A DNA stretch of 64,000 bases from Helicobacter macacae MIT 99-5501 (GTDB lineage: Bacteria > Campylobacterota > Campylobacteria > Campylobacterales > Helicobacteraceae): positions 1,342,746-1,406,745 of the forward strand of contig NZ_KI669454.1 of the NCBI RefSeq assembly GCF_000507845.1, written 5' to 3'. Positions 1 through 8,541 of this stretch are shown piece after piece. Below the pieces are notes generated by a model, which searched no databases, was not told the DNA's origin, and saw nothing but the letters and a program-made list of their open reading frames with translations. Every line of letters starts with the position of its first letter. Positions within the stretch are counted from its first letter, which is position 1. The translations under genes were made by a program, and so were the position numbers.

Positions 1-584
1 AGCGCACCCGCAGTTACGCTAAGCCCTGCTTTTAGCGTTTGGATTTGGGATTTTAGCTCGCTTTTTAGCCCAAAGCTACCCACCATAGCACTAAAGCTAT
101 CGGTTGGGTATTTTCCTAGATTAGCATCTATGCTTTGGTTGTTAAACCCGATTTTGCTAAAGCTCTCCACCCAGCCTGTGTAGATAAGGCTAAATTTTTC
201 TCCCTCCACGATAGAAGTGGGCTTTTTGACTGGCTTTGTATCCGTATCCTTACTAGAATCTTTACTAAAGCTAGGTTTTTGACTAGAATCACTAGAAGAC
301 AAATCTAGGCTAGAATCCGTGCCAAAATCTTTGCTAGAATCTAGGCTAGATTCTGCATTATCGCCCGTGTAAGAATTTGCTTCACTAGATTGTGGATTTG
401 ATTGTGCGCTAAATTGCAGGCTAGATTGAGAGTTTGATTGCGCATTTGAAAGTGGCTCTCCAAACGCAAAGCAAGCCAAAAAAAGACTTCCAAAAACTAC
501 ACTATTTTTCGCGTTTTTACTTGCGCTTATTGGCTTTATTTTTTCTCTTGCTTTTTTGCTTGAGATTGTCTTATGCCCTTGCAT
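1..584 (-). CDS. Outer-membrane protein, N-terminal part (runs off window)
   Basis: Read on the minus strand from an ATG at 584, the frame stays open to the window edge for 194 codons. The N-terminus is basic, with a hydrophobic signal-peptide core at about residues 28-42. A Ser/Gln/Asp-rich low-complexity linker follows (about 45-120). From about residue 128 there is a segment of the form FSLIYTGWVESFSKIGFN that resembles the start of Helicobacter Hof/OprD-like porins. The family is inferred from this short stretch only, because the barrel lies outside the window. It is divergent from ispA across a 162-base AT-rich gap. The upstream sequence agctcc/ggagct offers a ribosome-binding site just before the ATG. 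Confidence 0.7.
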   Translation of the reverse strand, partial: MQGHKTISSKKAREKIKPISASKNAKNSVVFGSLFLACFAFGEPLSNAQSNSQSSLQFSAQSNPQSSEANSYTGDNAESSLDSSKDFGTDSSLDLSSSDSSQKPSFSKDSSKDTDTKPVKKPTSIVEGEKFSLIYTGWVESFSKIGFNNQSIDANLGKYPTDSFSAMVGSFGLKSELKSQIQTLKAGLSVTAGA

Positions 585-746
585 TTTCTTAGCTCCTTTG
601 GTTTTTCTTTTAAAAGTAGTGTGATATATTATTGTATTTTTTGTTAAGATTCACAAATTTTTGCGCTTTTAAGTTGATTTTGGCTACAATCCGCTAACAA
701 AATCCACCCAAACACTTATCAAATCCACACCAAAAAGAGAATGTAG

Positions 747-1853
747 ATGAAAACTCCTGCTAGCTCCGCCTTTGATTCCACTAGCGATTGTGCCACAAAA
801 CCCGCACAAAATCTCGCAAGCTACAAACAAGCAATAGCCGATTTTGAAGCGTTTTTGCAAGCGCAAAATCCTAGCAATATTTTTGACGCAAAAGAGTGCA
901 AAAAGCACTCTAGCCTGCAAAACTACACTCCTCAAAATTCTAGCCACAAAGATTCTAGCTCAAAAAATTCCACTTCGCCAAATTCTACCTCGCAAGATTC
1001 CACCTCCCATTACTCCACCTCACAAGATTCTAGCCCTAGCTTTTTACCACCTGATTTTCACCCGCATTTTTTGCTAGCCTTTTGGGAAATGCTACTAAAT
1101 GGTGGCAAGCGATTCCGTCCAAATCTCTTGCTAGCCGTAGTCGATGGGCTAAACCCTATACTAAATAAAAACGCCTTTTTGCCCGCACTCGCACTAGAGT
1201 GCCTGCATACTTATTCGCTTATCCACGATGATTTGCCAAGTATGGATAACGCACCTTTGCGCAGGGGACACCCCACGCTTCACACCTCTTATGATGAAAC
1301 TACGGCGATTTTGGTAGGAGATGGGCTAAACACCTATGCGTTTTATCTGCTTAGCAAGTGTGTGCTACCACCTAGCGTGGCTATATCACTTGTGCGCGAA
1401 CTAGCTGTGAGTGGCGGGCTAGAGGGAATGATAATCGGGCAAGCACTTGACTGCCACTATGAAAACCAAAAACTAAGCCTAGAAAAACTCCAAACAATCC
1501 ATATCCACAAAACCGCAAAACTCATCGCCACAAGCCTAAAAATGGGCGCGATAATCGCCAATGCACCAAGCGAACTAATCGCCAAGCTAGAATCATTCGG
1601 GCTAGAGTTAGGGCTGTTTTTTCAAGTGAGAGATGACATCATAGATGCAGTGCAGGATAGCACCCAAGCGGGCAAAACCACACAAAATGATAGTGCCAAA
1701 AATAGCTATGTAAATCTGCTAGGCTTAAGTGGCGCAAGACAAAAGCTAAATGAGCTAAAAGATAAGCTAGAATCTAGCCTAGATTCTTTTCCCAAAGGCA
1801 TACAAAAAAACCTTAGATTTTTGCTAGCAGAGTTTTTTAAAGAAATCAAATAA
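747..1853 (+). CDS. ispA: Polyprenyl (farnesyl/geranyl) diphosphate synthase
   Basis: Class I trans-prenyltransferase that condenses isopentenyl diphosphate with allylic diphosphates to make the C15/C20 precursor for quinone and undecaprenyl chains. Visible motifs are GGKRFRP (about 119-125), the first Asp-rich motif DDLPSMD (161-167) followed by RRG, the GQALD segment (about 231-235), and the second Asp-rich motif DDIID (296-300) followed by GKTTQND. The 368-residue length exceeds the usual ~300 because of a Ser/Thr/Lys-rich insert at about residues 50-98, placed before the catalytic core. surE follows on the same strand after 49 bases, suggesting one transcript. Product chain length cannot be told from the sequence. 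Confidence 0.93.
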   Translation: MKTPASSAFDSTSDCATKPAQNLASYKQAIADFEAFLQAQNPSNIFDAKECKKHSSLQNYTPQNSSHKDSSSKNSTSPNSTSQDSTSHYSTSQDSSPSFLPPDFHPHFLLAFWEMLLNGGKRFRPNLLLAVVDGLNPILNKNAFLPALALECLHTYSLIHDDLPSMDNAPLRRGHPTLHTSYDETTAILVGDGLNTYAFYLLSKCVLPPSVAISLVRELAVSGGLEGMIIGQALDCHYENQKLSLEKLQTIHIHKTAKLIATSLKMGAIIANAPSELIAKLESFGLELGLFFQVRDDIIDAVQDSTQAGKTTQNDSAKNSYVNLLGLSGARQKLNELKDKLESSLDSFPKGIQKNLRFLLAEFFKEIK

Positions 1854-1902
1854 GCTATTTGCAAAATCACTTCATAAAATTTCTTACTTTTAAGGAGGCA
1901 CA

Positions 1903-2736
1903 ATGCCAAAAAACGCTTCAAAAAATACAACAAAAAATACTTCAGGCAAAACGCACACAAAAAATATTTTGCTTACCAATGATGATGGGTTTGACTCACT
2001 AGGACTTCTTGCGCTAAAACAAGCCCTAAGCCCACTAGGACGAGTAATAGTAGTCGCCCCTGCGCGTGAAAAATCCGCCTGCGGACACGGACTAACTATC
2101 ACAAAGCCACTCACGCTACACGAAGTAGAATCTTCATTTTACAAGCTAGATGACGGTGCGCCATCAGATTGTGTATATCTCGCGCTAAACACACTCTATG
2201 ACAATCCGCCAGATTTAGTCGTATCAGGCATAAATATCGGGTGTAATATGGGCGAAGATGTAACCTACTCGGGAACTGTCGCAGGTGCTATGGAAGCGTG
2301 TATTTTTGGGATTCCAAGTGTAGCAATTTCACAGCTTGTAGACAAAGAGGGCGATGATAGGGATTGTGATTTCTCACTTGCCAAAGTCGCTGCCTACCAA
2401 ATTGCAAAGGAGATTTTGGAGGGAAATGAAGCCTTGTGCTTACCTAAGCGCAAACTACTAAATGTCAATATCCCAAAGACAAAGCAATCCAAAGGCTACA
2501 AAATCACCGAGCTAGGATACCGCCTCTATGGCAATGACACTCGCAAGGCAAAAAATCCACGCGGAAAGGAATATTTTTGGCTAGGCACACACCCTATCAA
2601 GTGGAAAAAACGCAGTGAAAATCTATGCGACTTTGAAGCAGTAATGAATGGATATGTCTCTATCACGCCTTTGAGCGTGGATATGACAAGCTATGAGGAT
2701 ATAGCCCTACTTCAAAAATGGGAGCAGTCAAAATAA
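1903..2736 (+). CDS. surE: 5'/3'-nucleotidase SurE
   Basis: Metal-dependent nucleoside monophosphate phosphatase of the SurE family. The metal-binding NDDG motif is at residues 26-29, preceded by a Lys/Thr/Asn-rich N-terminal extension of about 20 residues not seen in typical SurE. Further conserved segments are the APAREKSACGH loop, SDCVYLAL, and the DLVVSGIN.G.N.G.D..YSGTVGAA-type region (here YSGTVAGAME). A near-perfect ribosome-binding site (aaggagg) lies 7 bases before the ATG and fixes the start. It lies directly downstream of ispA. Length (277) is slightly above the family norm because of the N-terminal tail. Confidence 0.95.
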   Translation: MPKNASKNTTKNTSGKTHTKNILLTNDDGFDSLGLLALKQALSPLGRVIVVAPAREKSACGHGLTITKPLTLHEVESSFYKLDDGAPSDCVYLALNTLYDNPPDLVVSGINIGCNMGEDVTYSGTVAGAMEACIFGIPSVAISQLVDKEGDDRDCDFSLAKVAAYQIAKEILEGNEALCLPKRKLLNVNIPKTKQSKGYKITELGYRLYGNDTRKAKNPRGKEYFWLGTHPIKWKKRSENLCDFEAVMNGYVSITPLSVDMTSYEDIALLQKWEQSK

Positions 2737-2877
2737 AGTATCACAAAAAATCTAACTAAATTTTTCAAGTAAATTTTAAGTAAAATTTTTAGGCAAAAAG
2801 GCAAGATTTTCTAATCACAAAGCCAAAATCACAAAAAACTATAATATGATTTTGACTAGATAGCTTATGTGTCTTGC

Positions 2878-3081
2878 CTACTCCACGCGTGTGTCGATAC
2901 TATCTAAGTCTTTAAAATCTATTGCCTGACTTGGCGTAGAAAAGTATGGGTCGCCCTTAAACCCACAGCCACCAAAAGCCAAAACCACACCCAAAAGCAT
3001 ACCCAAAAATGCGCTCGCACGCGCAATACCAAACAATCTACAAAGGCTAATTCTATGGAATCTATAAAAAACGCTAAACAT
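2878..3081 (-). CDS. Small lipoprotein with CGxKGDPYF motif
   Basis: A 67-residue reading frame carrying a hydrophobic leader and lipobox ending at Cys39, followed by GFKGDPYF. This resembles the short lipoproteins of the LptM/YifL type (Cys-Gly-x-Lys-Gly-x-x-Tyr), which in E. coli assist LPS transporter assembly. That link is inference from the motif. As drawn, the start lies inside the divergent neighbour, overlapping it by 27 bases. An in-frame TTG at residue 16 would give a more typical 24-residue signal peptide and remove the overlap. The mature part is very short (about 29 residues). Confidence 0.65.
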   Translation of the reverse strand: MFSVFYRFHRISLCRLFGIARASAFLGMLLGVVLAFGGCGFKGDPYFSTPSQAIDFKDLDSIDTRVE

Positions 3082-3564
3082 ATCATCTCCTCAATACTAT
3101 CAAATCCAGCTTATGCCAAGCTAGGCAAAACTTTCCACACACAAAAAAGCCTAGAGCGACTAAAAGCCGCACTACCCCTTTCTATGCAGCAAAATCTAGT
3201 GCGCATAAGCTACCACCCCCACAAGATTTTATTTGCCTTTAGCCACCCCAGCTTTGCAAATGAATTTAATCGCTACAAAATCAAAGATATTATATCGTGT
3301 TTGAAGTGCTACAAAAATGAATTTAGTGAGATTTTGCCCATAGAAACACTGCAAGTGCGAGGATATGTCCCAAAGCAATATTTAGCCAAAGATACTCAAA
3401 GTGATTTTGACATATCAAGTGTATTAGCACAAGAGATTTGCTACAAAGAGCACTCAAAAGGAGAGTTTATAAACCACGCTAGTGATAGGGATTTGCACAA
3501 GTGCTTTGAGCAAATCCGCACCCTCATCATAAAGCTAAACAATAGCGATAAAAATGCGCAATAG
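3055..3564 (+). CDS. DUF721/DciA-like protein
   Basis: A 169-residue soluble protein with no signal peptide or membrane segment. The pattern around residues 45-75 (LVRISYHPHKILFAFSHPSF followed by EFNRYK) resembles the DUF721 fold found in DciA, the replicative helicase loader of many bacteria. The similarity is by eye, so the role in DnaB loading is only a suggestion. It starts within the 5' end of the divergent small lipoprotein gene. A moderate ribosome-binding site is present. A long repeat-rich gap follows it. Confidence 0.55.
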   Translation: MESIKNAKHIISSILSNPAYAKLGKTFHTQKSLERLKAALPLSMQQNLVRISYHPHKILFAFSHPSFANEFNRYKIKDIISCLKCYKNEFSEILPIETLQVRGYVPKQYLAKDTQSDFDISSVLAQEICYKEHSKGEFINHASDRDLHKCFEQIRTLIIKLNNSDKNAQ

Positions 3565-3639
3565 ATTTTTGATATTGTCATAACTTGCAAGTAAATTTCC
3601 TAAAACCCCTATCTCAAAATGAATGTGCTTTTTGCCACT

Positions 3640-4235
3640 TCACGCGTATATAGAACAAAAGCTCCCCCTCCCTCTGCGGAGGGGGGTTGGGGGTGGGTGT
3701 CTTTTGTATTGACAAAAGCGTGGAAAACTTATCATTGCGAGACTTGATGAAGTCAAGTCATAGTAATCCATAAACCCGCCGTTGCGAGAATCCGTGCGTT
3801 GCGTGGATTTACCCACCCCTAAATCCCCTCCGCAAGGGTGGGGACTTTTATTGTCATTGCGAGAGAATCCGCAAGGATTCTCGTGGTAATCTATTGTCTG
3901 CACTAATGGTGCTTCTTTTGGATTGCCGCGCTTGCTTTTCCCCTCACAATAACGATGTTTGCTCTTTTTGCCACGACCTCATTACCATAGCTTCATTGTC
4001 CATAAGGTTTAACTAAGATTTTAACTAAAGCAAAGTTTTATCAAAGTTTAGCTACAATTCCGCCTTTTGCTCGGTATGACAATATTTTTTGTCATTGCGA
4101 GCCGATTTTAGTCGGCGTGGCAATCTATGCTTTTGCTGCCATTGCGAGTGAATGCGTAGCACAAACGCAACAATCTATATGATTTAAAAGCAAAAAATGG
4201 ATTGCCACGCTTGCTTCGCTCGCTCGCAATGACGA
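3640..4235. repeat. Cluster of dispersed imperfect palindromic repeats
   Basis: The gap between the DUF721-like gene and comM holds no convincing gene. It holds at least six copies of a short element with the core cattgcgag followed by an inverted pair and then gtggcaatcta or similar. Examples lie at about 3732-3772 (arms gacttga/tcaagtc), 3853-3897 (gagaatcc/ggattctc), 4091-4130 (gccga/tcggc), 4139-4177, and an inverted copy at 4199-4234. A G-rich palindromic block (3660-3698) and a module reading gcactaatggtgcttc (about 3899) are intermixed. Related copies occur at 12171-12213 and 13832-13972. Confidence 0.8.
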
Positions 4236-4297
4236 TTGATTTTTATGTTACAAACATTATAATACAATCACTTCATCAAAATAAGGCAAAATCCATA

Positions 4298-5836
4298 ATG
4301 GTAAACAAAATCCTATGTGCCACGCGCAATGGTATCGGTGGCGAGATAGTCGAGGTGCAAGCCACTTTTGTGCGCGCCCTGCCCGCATTTGTCATCACAG
4401 GGCTTGCAAACAACGCTATCCAAGAAAGCAAGCAAAGAATCCAATCCGCCCTAAACCACATAAACTTCACTTTCCCCCCACTAAAAATAGCAGTGCATCT
4501 CTCTCCTGCTGACATAGCCAAGTCTGGTAGCCACTTTGACTTGCCTATCGCCCTACTTATCGCCCTACAAAAGCAAGGCACAAACGCTAGCGAGGAGCAA
4601 AAGTGGTTTGCCTTTGGTGAGCTAGGGCTTGATGGCGAGATACGACATAGTGAAGCTATCTATCCACTACTTTTAGAAGTATCTCTACTCTACCCAAACG
4701 CAAAAGTCATCGTCCCAAAAGAGGGGGAAAATCTCTTTTGCCATATTCCAAATCTTAGGCTTTTTTATGCTAGCAATCTAAAAGACGCGCTTGAGATTAT
4801 CCAAAACGCGGATTTGCAAAATGATAGCACAGAGTCAGCACCCAAGCCAAAAAGCCTAGATTTTGCCTCTATAAACATAAACGGCGAGGAGTTTTATCAC
4901 ACGCGAGTTTTTAGCAGTGATTTTGCCCAAGTGAGAGGACAAGAAATTGCCAAAAGAGCAGCACTCATCGCAGCAAGCGGTATGCACAATATCATCTTTG
5001 AGGGCTCACCGGGCTGTGGCAAAAGTATGATAGCAAAGCGAATGCGCGAAATCCTGCCACCGATGAGTCTAAGCGAAATCATACAATGTGTGCGCCTACA
5101 AGCCATAAGCGGACAAAAAGCCACCTACTCGCCACTGCGACCATTCCGCAACCCGCACCAAAGCGCGTCCAAATCCTCCATACTAGGCTCTGCTACACAA
5201 AGTGAAGCAAAGCCGGGGGAAATCGCCCTAGCCCACAATGGAATCTTGTTTTTTGATGAGTTGCCACATTTCTCAAAAGAAGTGCTAGAAGCACTGCGAG
5301 AACCGTTAGAGAACAACGAGCTTGTCATCTCGCGCGTGCATAGCAAAATCGCTTACCCCACTTCGTTTCTCTTTGTCGGTGCTCAAAACCCTTGCCCTTG
5401 TGGAAATCTACTAAGCCTAAGCAAAGAGTGTCGTTGCTCCCAAAAAGAAATCGCCTCATATAGAGCGCGACTAAGCGAGCCATTTTTGGATAGAATCGAT
5501 ATGTTTATACAAATGCAAGAAAATGAGCAAGATGCAAAGCCAAGTATCACTTCTGCACAAATGCAAGAAGCAGTCTTTGGCGCGTATAAAGCACAAATAA
5601 AGCGCGGGCAAAAACACGCAAATGGCAAGCTAAATGAGAAAGAAATAGAGGAATTTTGCACGCTTAGTGAGGAATCTCAAAGGCTACTTTTGCAAGCGGC
5701 ACAGAGATTTAGCCTATCGCATAGAAGTATCCAAAAGCTAAAGAAATTATCACGCACTATTGCGGATTTGGACGCTAAAGAAGAGATAGGAAAATCCCAC
5801 TTGCTAGAAGCACTAAACTATCGCCGTGTTGGGTAA
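4298..5836 (+). CDS. comM: ComM/YifB family Mg-chelatase-like AAA+ ATPase
   Basis: Cytoplasmic AAA+ protein. In naturally competent bacteria ComM is a branch-migration helicase that helps integrate transforming DNA. The 512-residue protein has the N-terminal YifB S5-like domain (about 1-165), Walker A GSPGCGKS (236-243), Walker B ILFFDE (316-321), a Cys-rich NPCPCG..C.C segment, and the C-terminal Mg-chelatase lid. The frame is open from 4202, but those first 32 codons are translated palindromic repeat. The ATG at 4298, with aagg 11 bases upstream, gives the usual ComM N-terminus (MVNKILCATRNG). The gene stands alone between repeats and a lipoprotein gene. Confidence 0.93.
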   Translation: MVNKILCATRNGIGGEIVEVQATFVRALPAFVITGLANNAIQESKQRIQSALNHINFTFPPLKIAVHLSPADIAKSGSHFDLPIALLIALQKQGTNASEEQKWFAFGELGLDGEIRHSEAIYPLLLEVSLLYPNAKVIVPKEGENLFCHIPNLRLFYASNLKDALEIIQNADLQNDSTESAPKPKSLDFASININGEEFYHTRVFSSDFAQVRGQEIAKRAALIAASGMHNIIFEGSPGCGKSMIAKRMREILPPMSLSEIIQCVRLQAISGQKATYSPLRPFRNPHQSASKSSILGSATQSEAKPGEIALAHNGILFFDELPHFSKEVLEALREPLENNELVISRVHSKIAYPTSFLFVGAQNPCPCGNLLSLSKECRCSQKEIASYRARLSEPFLDRIDMFIQMQENEQDAKPSITSAQMQEAVFGAYKAQIKRGQKHANGKLNEKEIEEFCTLSEESQRLLLQAAQRFSLSHRSIQKLKKLSRTIADLDAKEEIGKSHLLEALNYRRVG

Positions 5837-6001
5837 AATGTGATATGATTGCAAAATCTTGCTCAAAACAAAATAAAACAAAATCTTGCTTATATTTTTT
5901 GCATTTTTTGCCACATTTTTTTAGTGTATGCTTTAGGGCGATACACTTTTAGGCGTAGTATTTAACGCGCTTTTGGTGCTTACTTGATTTAAGGAGAATC
6001 T

Positions 6002-7300
6002 ATGAAAAAATCCCACTTCACATATTTTACGCACTTCACACCTCTTACGCATTTTGCACTTTTTACACAACTTGCACCTTTTAGACATTCTACACTTTTT
6101 GCACACTTCACACATTTTAAGCCAAAAAACTTTTTATCTGCGTTTTTTTGTATCCTTATCTTGCTTGCTTTCACAGGCTGTGCGCTAAACTCCTCAAAAA
6201 AAAGACCCATAAGGGCAACACTCCAGCAAGCACAAACACAACAACAAGCCACAAAGTCAGCAAAGCAAGCCAAATCAGCGCAAATAGCGCAAAATCAGCA
6301 AATCCAAGAGGTTTTGAGCGATGACTATTATGAAGATGACAAAATCCTAAAAAAAAGCAAAAGAAGCGCGTTTAAAGTAGCACTACTTATCCCAAAGCAG
6401 CTTGTAGGGCGATACTCTGTAAATATTTCCAACACGATTTTGGCTTACCTCATCGCTAGAGGCATAGACTATGAGTTTGAGATGTTTGATAGTATCGATG
6501 AGAGTAGTCGCAATCTCAAAACCCACTATGATAGGATAAAACAAGGCAATTTTCACCTAGTCATAGCTATACTTAGCCAGCAAGGCGTAGAAAATCTAAT
6601 TGATAGTGTGTGGATTACTTATCCTACCTATGTGCCTACGATAAACAAAGAGCGCATAGCTAAAAGCACACCTAGAAATCTATACTTTGGTGGAATCAGC
6701 TACAAAGAACAGCTTGATATGCTACTGCCACTAATGAGGGACGCTCGCGTGGTAGAATACGGCGATGATAGCCAAATCGGCTTATACCTCACAAATCTCT
6801 TTAACACTTACAACCTAAGCCCATCTAGACAGCGCACCATAAACAACCAAGACGCTTCAAACTTCACTAGAATGCTCCCCCAAGAAGCCCCCTACTTCGC
6901 AGGGCAAAATCTTTTGCTAAATACTTCTGCTTCCAAAAGCGGTCTTTTGCTATCCCAAATCCGCTACTCCGCACGCGCACCTAAGCGATTTCTATCCACG
7001 CAAGTGAATTTTAACCCCACGATTTTACAGCTTAGTATGCCATCGAGCAGACGAAACTTTTTTGTGGTAAATGCCATAGGAGAGAGTGATAAAAAGCTAA
7101 ATGAATACGCCACACTACTAAATAGCGACTTGCAGTATGATTGGGTAAGCTATGCGACTTGCATAGGTGTGGAATTTGGATTATCACTGTATGAGCGCGG
7201 GTTTAAGCGATATTTTGAAGAATCTATGCAATCAAACCAAATCCAATATAAAAACAGAATCTTTACGACAAATGAGAGTGCTTTTATCCCTGCGCAATGA
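6002..7300 (+). CDS. Lipoprotein of unknown function with repeated pre-signal leader
   Basis: A 432-residue predicted lipoprotein. The hydrophobic segment at about 43-59 ends in a lipobox at Cys60 (FTGC). Before it lie about 36 residues of a degenerate repeat, roughly HFTxFxHF, encoded by repeated cacttcacacnttttnc units. No alternative start codon exists between the ATG and the signal core, and the ATG has a strong aaggag site, so the leader seems to be translated. The body (from about 120) has an alternating strand/helix look (FKVALLIPKQL, FHLVIAILSQQGVE) reminiscent of periplasmic-binding or LpoA-like folds. That is a guess; I do not recognise the family. Confidence 0.75.
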   Translation: MKKSHFTYFTHFTPLTHFALFTQLAPFRHSTLFAHFTHFKPKNFLSAFFCILILLAFTGCALNSSKKRPIRATLQQAQTQQQATKSAKQAKSAQIAQNQQIQEVLSDDYYEDDKILKKSKRSAFKVALLIPKQLVGRYSVNISNTILAYLIARGIDYEFEMFDSIDESSRNLKTHYDRIKQGNFHLVIAILSQQGVENLIDSVWITYPTYVPTINKERIAKSTPRNLYFGGISYKEQLDMLLPLMRDARVVEYGDDSQIGLYLTNLFNTYNLSPSRQRTINNQDASNFTRMLPQEAPYFAGQNLLLNTSASKSGLLLSQIRYSARAPKRFLSTQVNFNPTILQLSMPSSRRNFFVVNAIGESDKKLNEYATLLNSDLQYDWVSYATCIGVEFGLSLYERGFKRYFEESMQSNQIQYKNRIFTTNESAFIPAQ

Positions 7301-7304
7301 GGTA

Positions 7305-7336
7305 GCAAAATCTAAAAAGCATTTTTTAGATTTTGC
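7305..7336. terminator. AT-rich inverted repeat after the lipoprotein gene
   Basis: A perfect 14-base stem (gcaaaatctaaaaa paired with tttttagattttgc) with a 4-base loop starts 4 bases after the stop codon. It may act as a weak terminator or mRNA 3' end, but it has no clear T-tract after the second arm. Confidence 0.4.
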
Positions 7337-7396
7337 ACTAGTTTTTGAGATAGCACGATTTTAAAGCAAGTGTGATTATGACAAAAGGCTTTAGTA

Positions 7397-8374
7397 ATGA
7401 GTAAGGCATTTAAATACACCAATGGCAATTTGATGAAAGATAATGCCAAAAATAAATTTGATGAATACTTTACCAAACCAGAGATTGCCAAGCAACTTTT
7501 TGATAAATTTTGCCAAATCGTGGGGCAAAAAGAGGATTTGACGAAATTTTGTTGGATTGAGCCAAGTGTCGGCAATGGTGCGTTTTTTAACCTTTTGCCA
7601 AAAGATAACACAATCGGCATTGACATAAAGCCCACAGAATTTGGCACGATACAAAGCGATTTTTTAAGCTATGCGCTACCACAAAAGCCTTTTATTGTCA
7701 TTGGCAATCCACCTTTTGGGCATCGCGGTGTTTTAGCATTGGAATTTATCAAACACGCGCAAAATGCGGATTTTGTCGCCTTTATTTTGCCTATGTTTTT
7801 TCAAAGTTTGGGTAAAGGCTCGATTCGCTACCGAGTGCCACAAAATCTGCATTTGCTCTATGAGGAAGTTTTGCCTAAAAATAGCTTTTATACGCCTAGT
7901 GGCAAGGACGCCGATGTGCATTGTTGCTTTCAAATTTATAGCAAAAATCACAAAAGCGAAAAACGCGAATTTAGTTGGTATAAAGATAGTGGAAAAGAGC
8001 CATTTAGCGAGATTCTAAAAGTCGTAACTGTGAGCCTAGCAAAAAATCGAGAATGTGGCAAAGAGTGGATTTTTAACAAAAAGGCGGATTTTTACCTAAG
8101 CTCGACTTTTTTCAAGCAAAACGCTGTCGTAGATAGCTTTGAAAAGGTTAAATACAAAAGCGGAATTGCTATCATCTATAATGATTTATCGCGCAAAGAT
8201 GAGCTAGATAGGCTTTTTAGAAGTGCTGATTGGCTGCACTACTCAACAAAAGCGACAAATGGCTGCTATCACATTGGCAAAAGCCATATTTTTCAGCTTT
8301 TGCAAGATAAAGGATTTAGGCGTAAAAGTAGCATTTTTTATCGCCGTTTTGCTTTAGTAGAAATATCTTTATAG
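7397..8374 (+). CDS. Orphan N6-adenine DNA methyltransferase
   Basis: A 325-residue S-adenosylmethionine-dependent methyltransferase. Motif I is seen as WIEPSVGNGAF (53-63), an acidic residue follows in IGIDIKP (about 73-79), and the catalytic amino-methyltransferase motif is NPPF (104-107). The FILPMFF segment (about 130) fits the next core strand. The second half (about 170-325) is probably the target-recognition part. No restriction endonuclease or specificity gene is adjacent, so it looks like a solitary methyltransferase. The start at 7397 has aaagg about 8 bases upstream; the ATG at 7433 is an alternative. The recognition sequence cannot be predicted here. Confidence 0.8.
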   Translation: MSKAFKYTNGNLMKDNAKNKFDEYFTKPEIAKQLFDKFCQIVGQKEDLTKFCWIEPSVGNGAFFNLLPKDNTIGIDIKPTEFGTIQSDFLSYALPQKPFIVIGNPPFGHRGVLALEFIKHAQNADFVAFILPMFFQSLGKGSIRYRVPQNLHLLYEEVLPKNSFYTPSGKDADVHCCFQIYSKNHKSEKREFSWYKDSGKEPFSEILKVVTVSLAKNRECGKEWIFNKKADFYLSSTFFKQNAVVDSFEKVKYKSGIAIIYNDLSRKDELDRLFRSADWLHYSTKATNGCYHIGKSHIFQLLQDKGFRRKSSIFYRRFALVEISL

Positions 8375-8541
8375 AAAGTAGTTTTTAGAGGTTGTAAAAT
8401 TGTATTACTTTGTCATACTAAAGTTTGACACGAACTAAAGCGCGACAAAATGTAAGTTTCCCTCTCCCCAAATTACAAAAATTGTGGATAAAGTGGCTAG
8501 GGGGTGGGCAATCATAAAAAACACCCTACTTTATACCACAC

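Noticed and set aside
3640..4235. CRISPR array in the repeat cluster
   Set aside because: Copies are irregularly spaced, vary in their arms, occur in both orientations, and no cas gene is near.
5933..6115. Cys/Lys-rich frame opposite the repeated lipoprotein leader
   Set aside because: It is the antisense reading of the HFTxF repeat, which makes CxxC-like patterns by chance.
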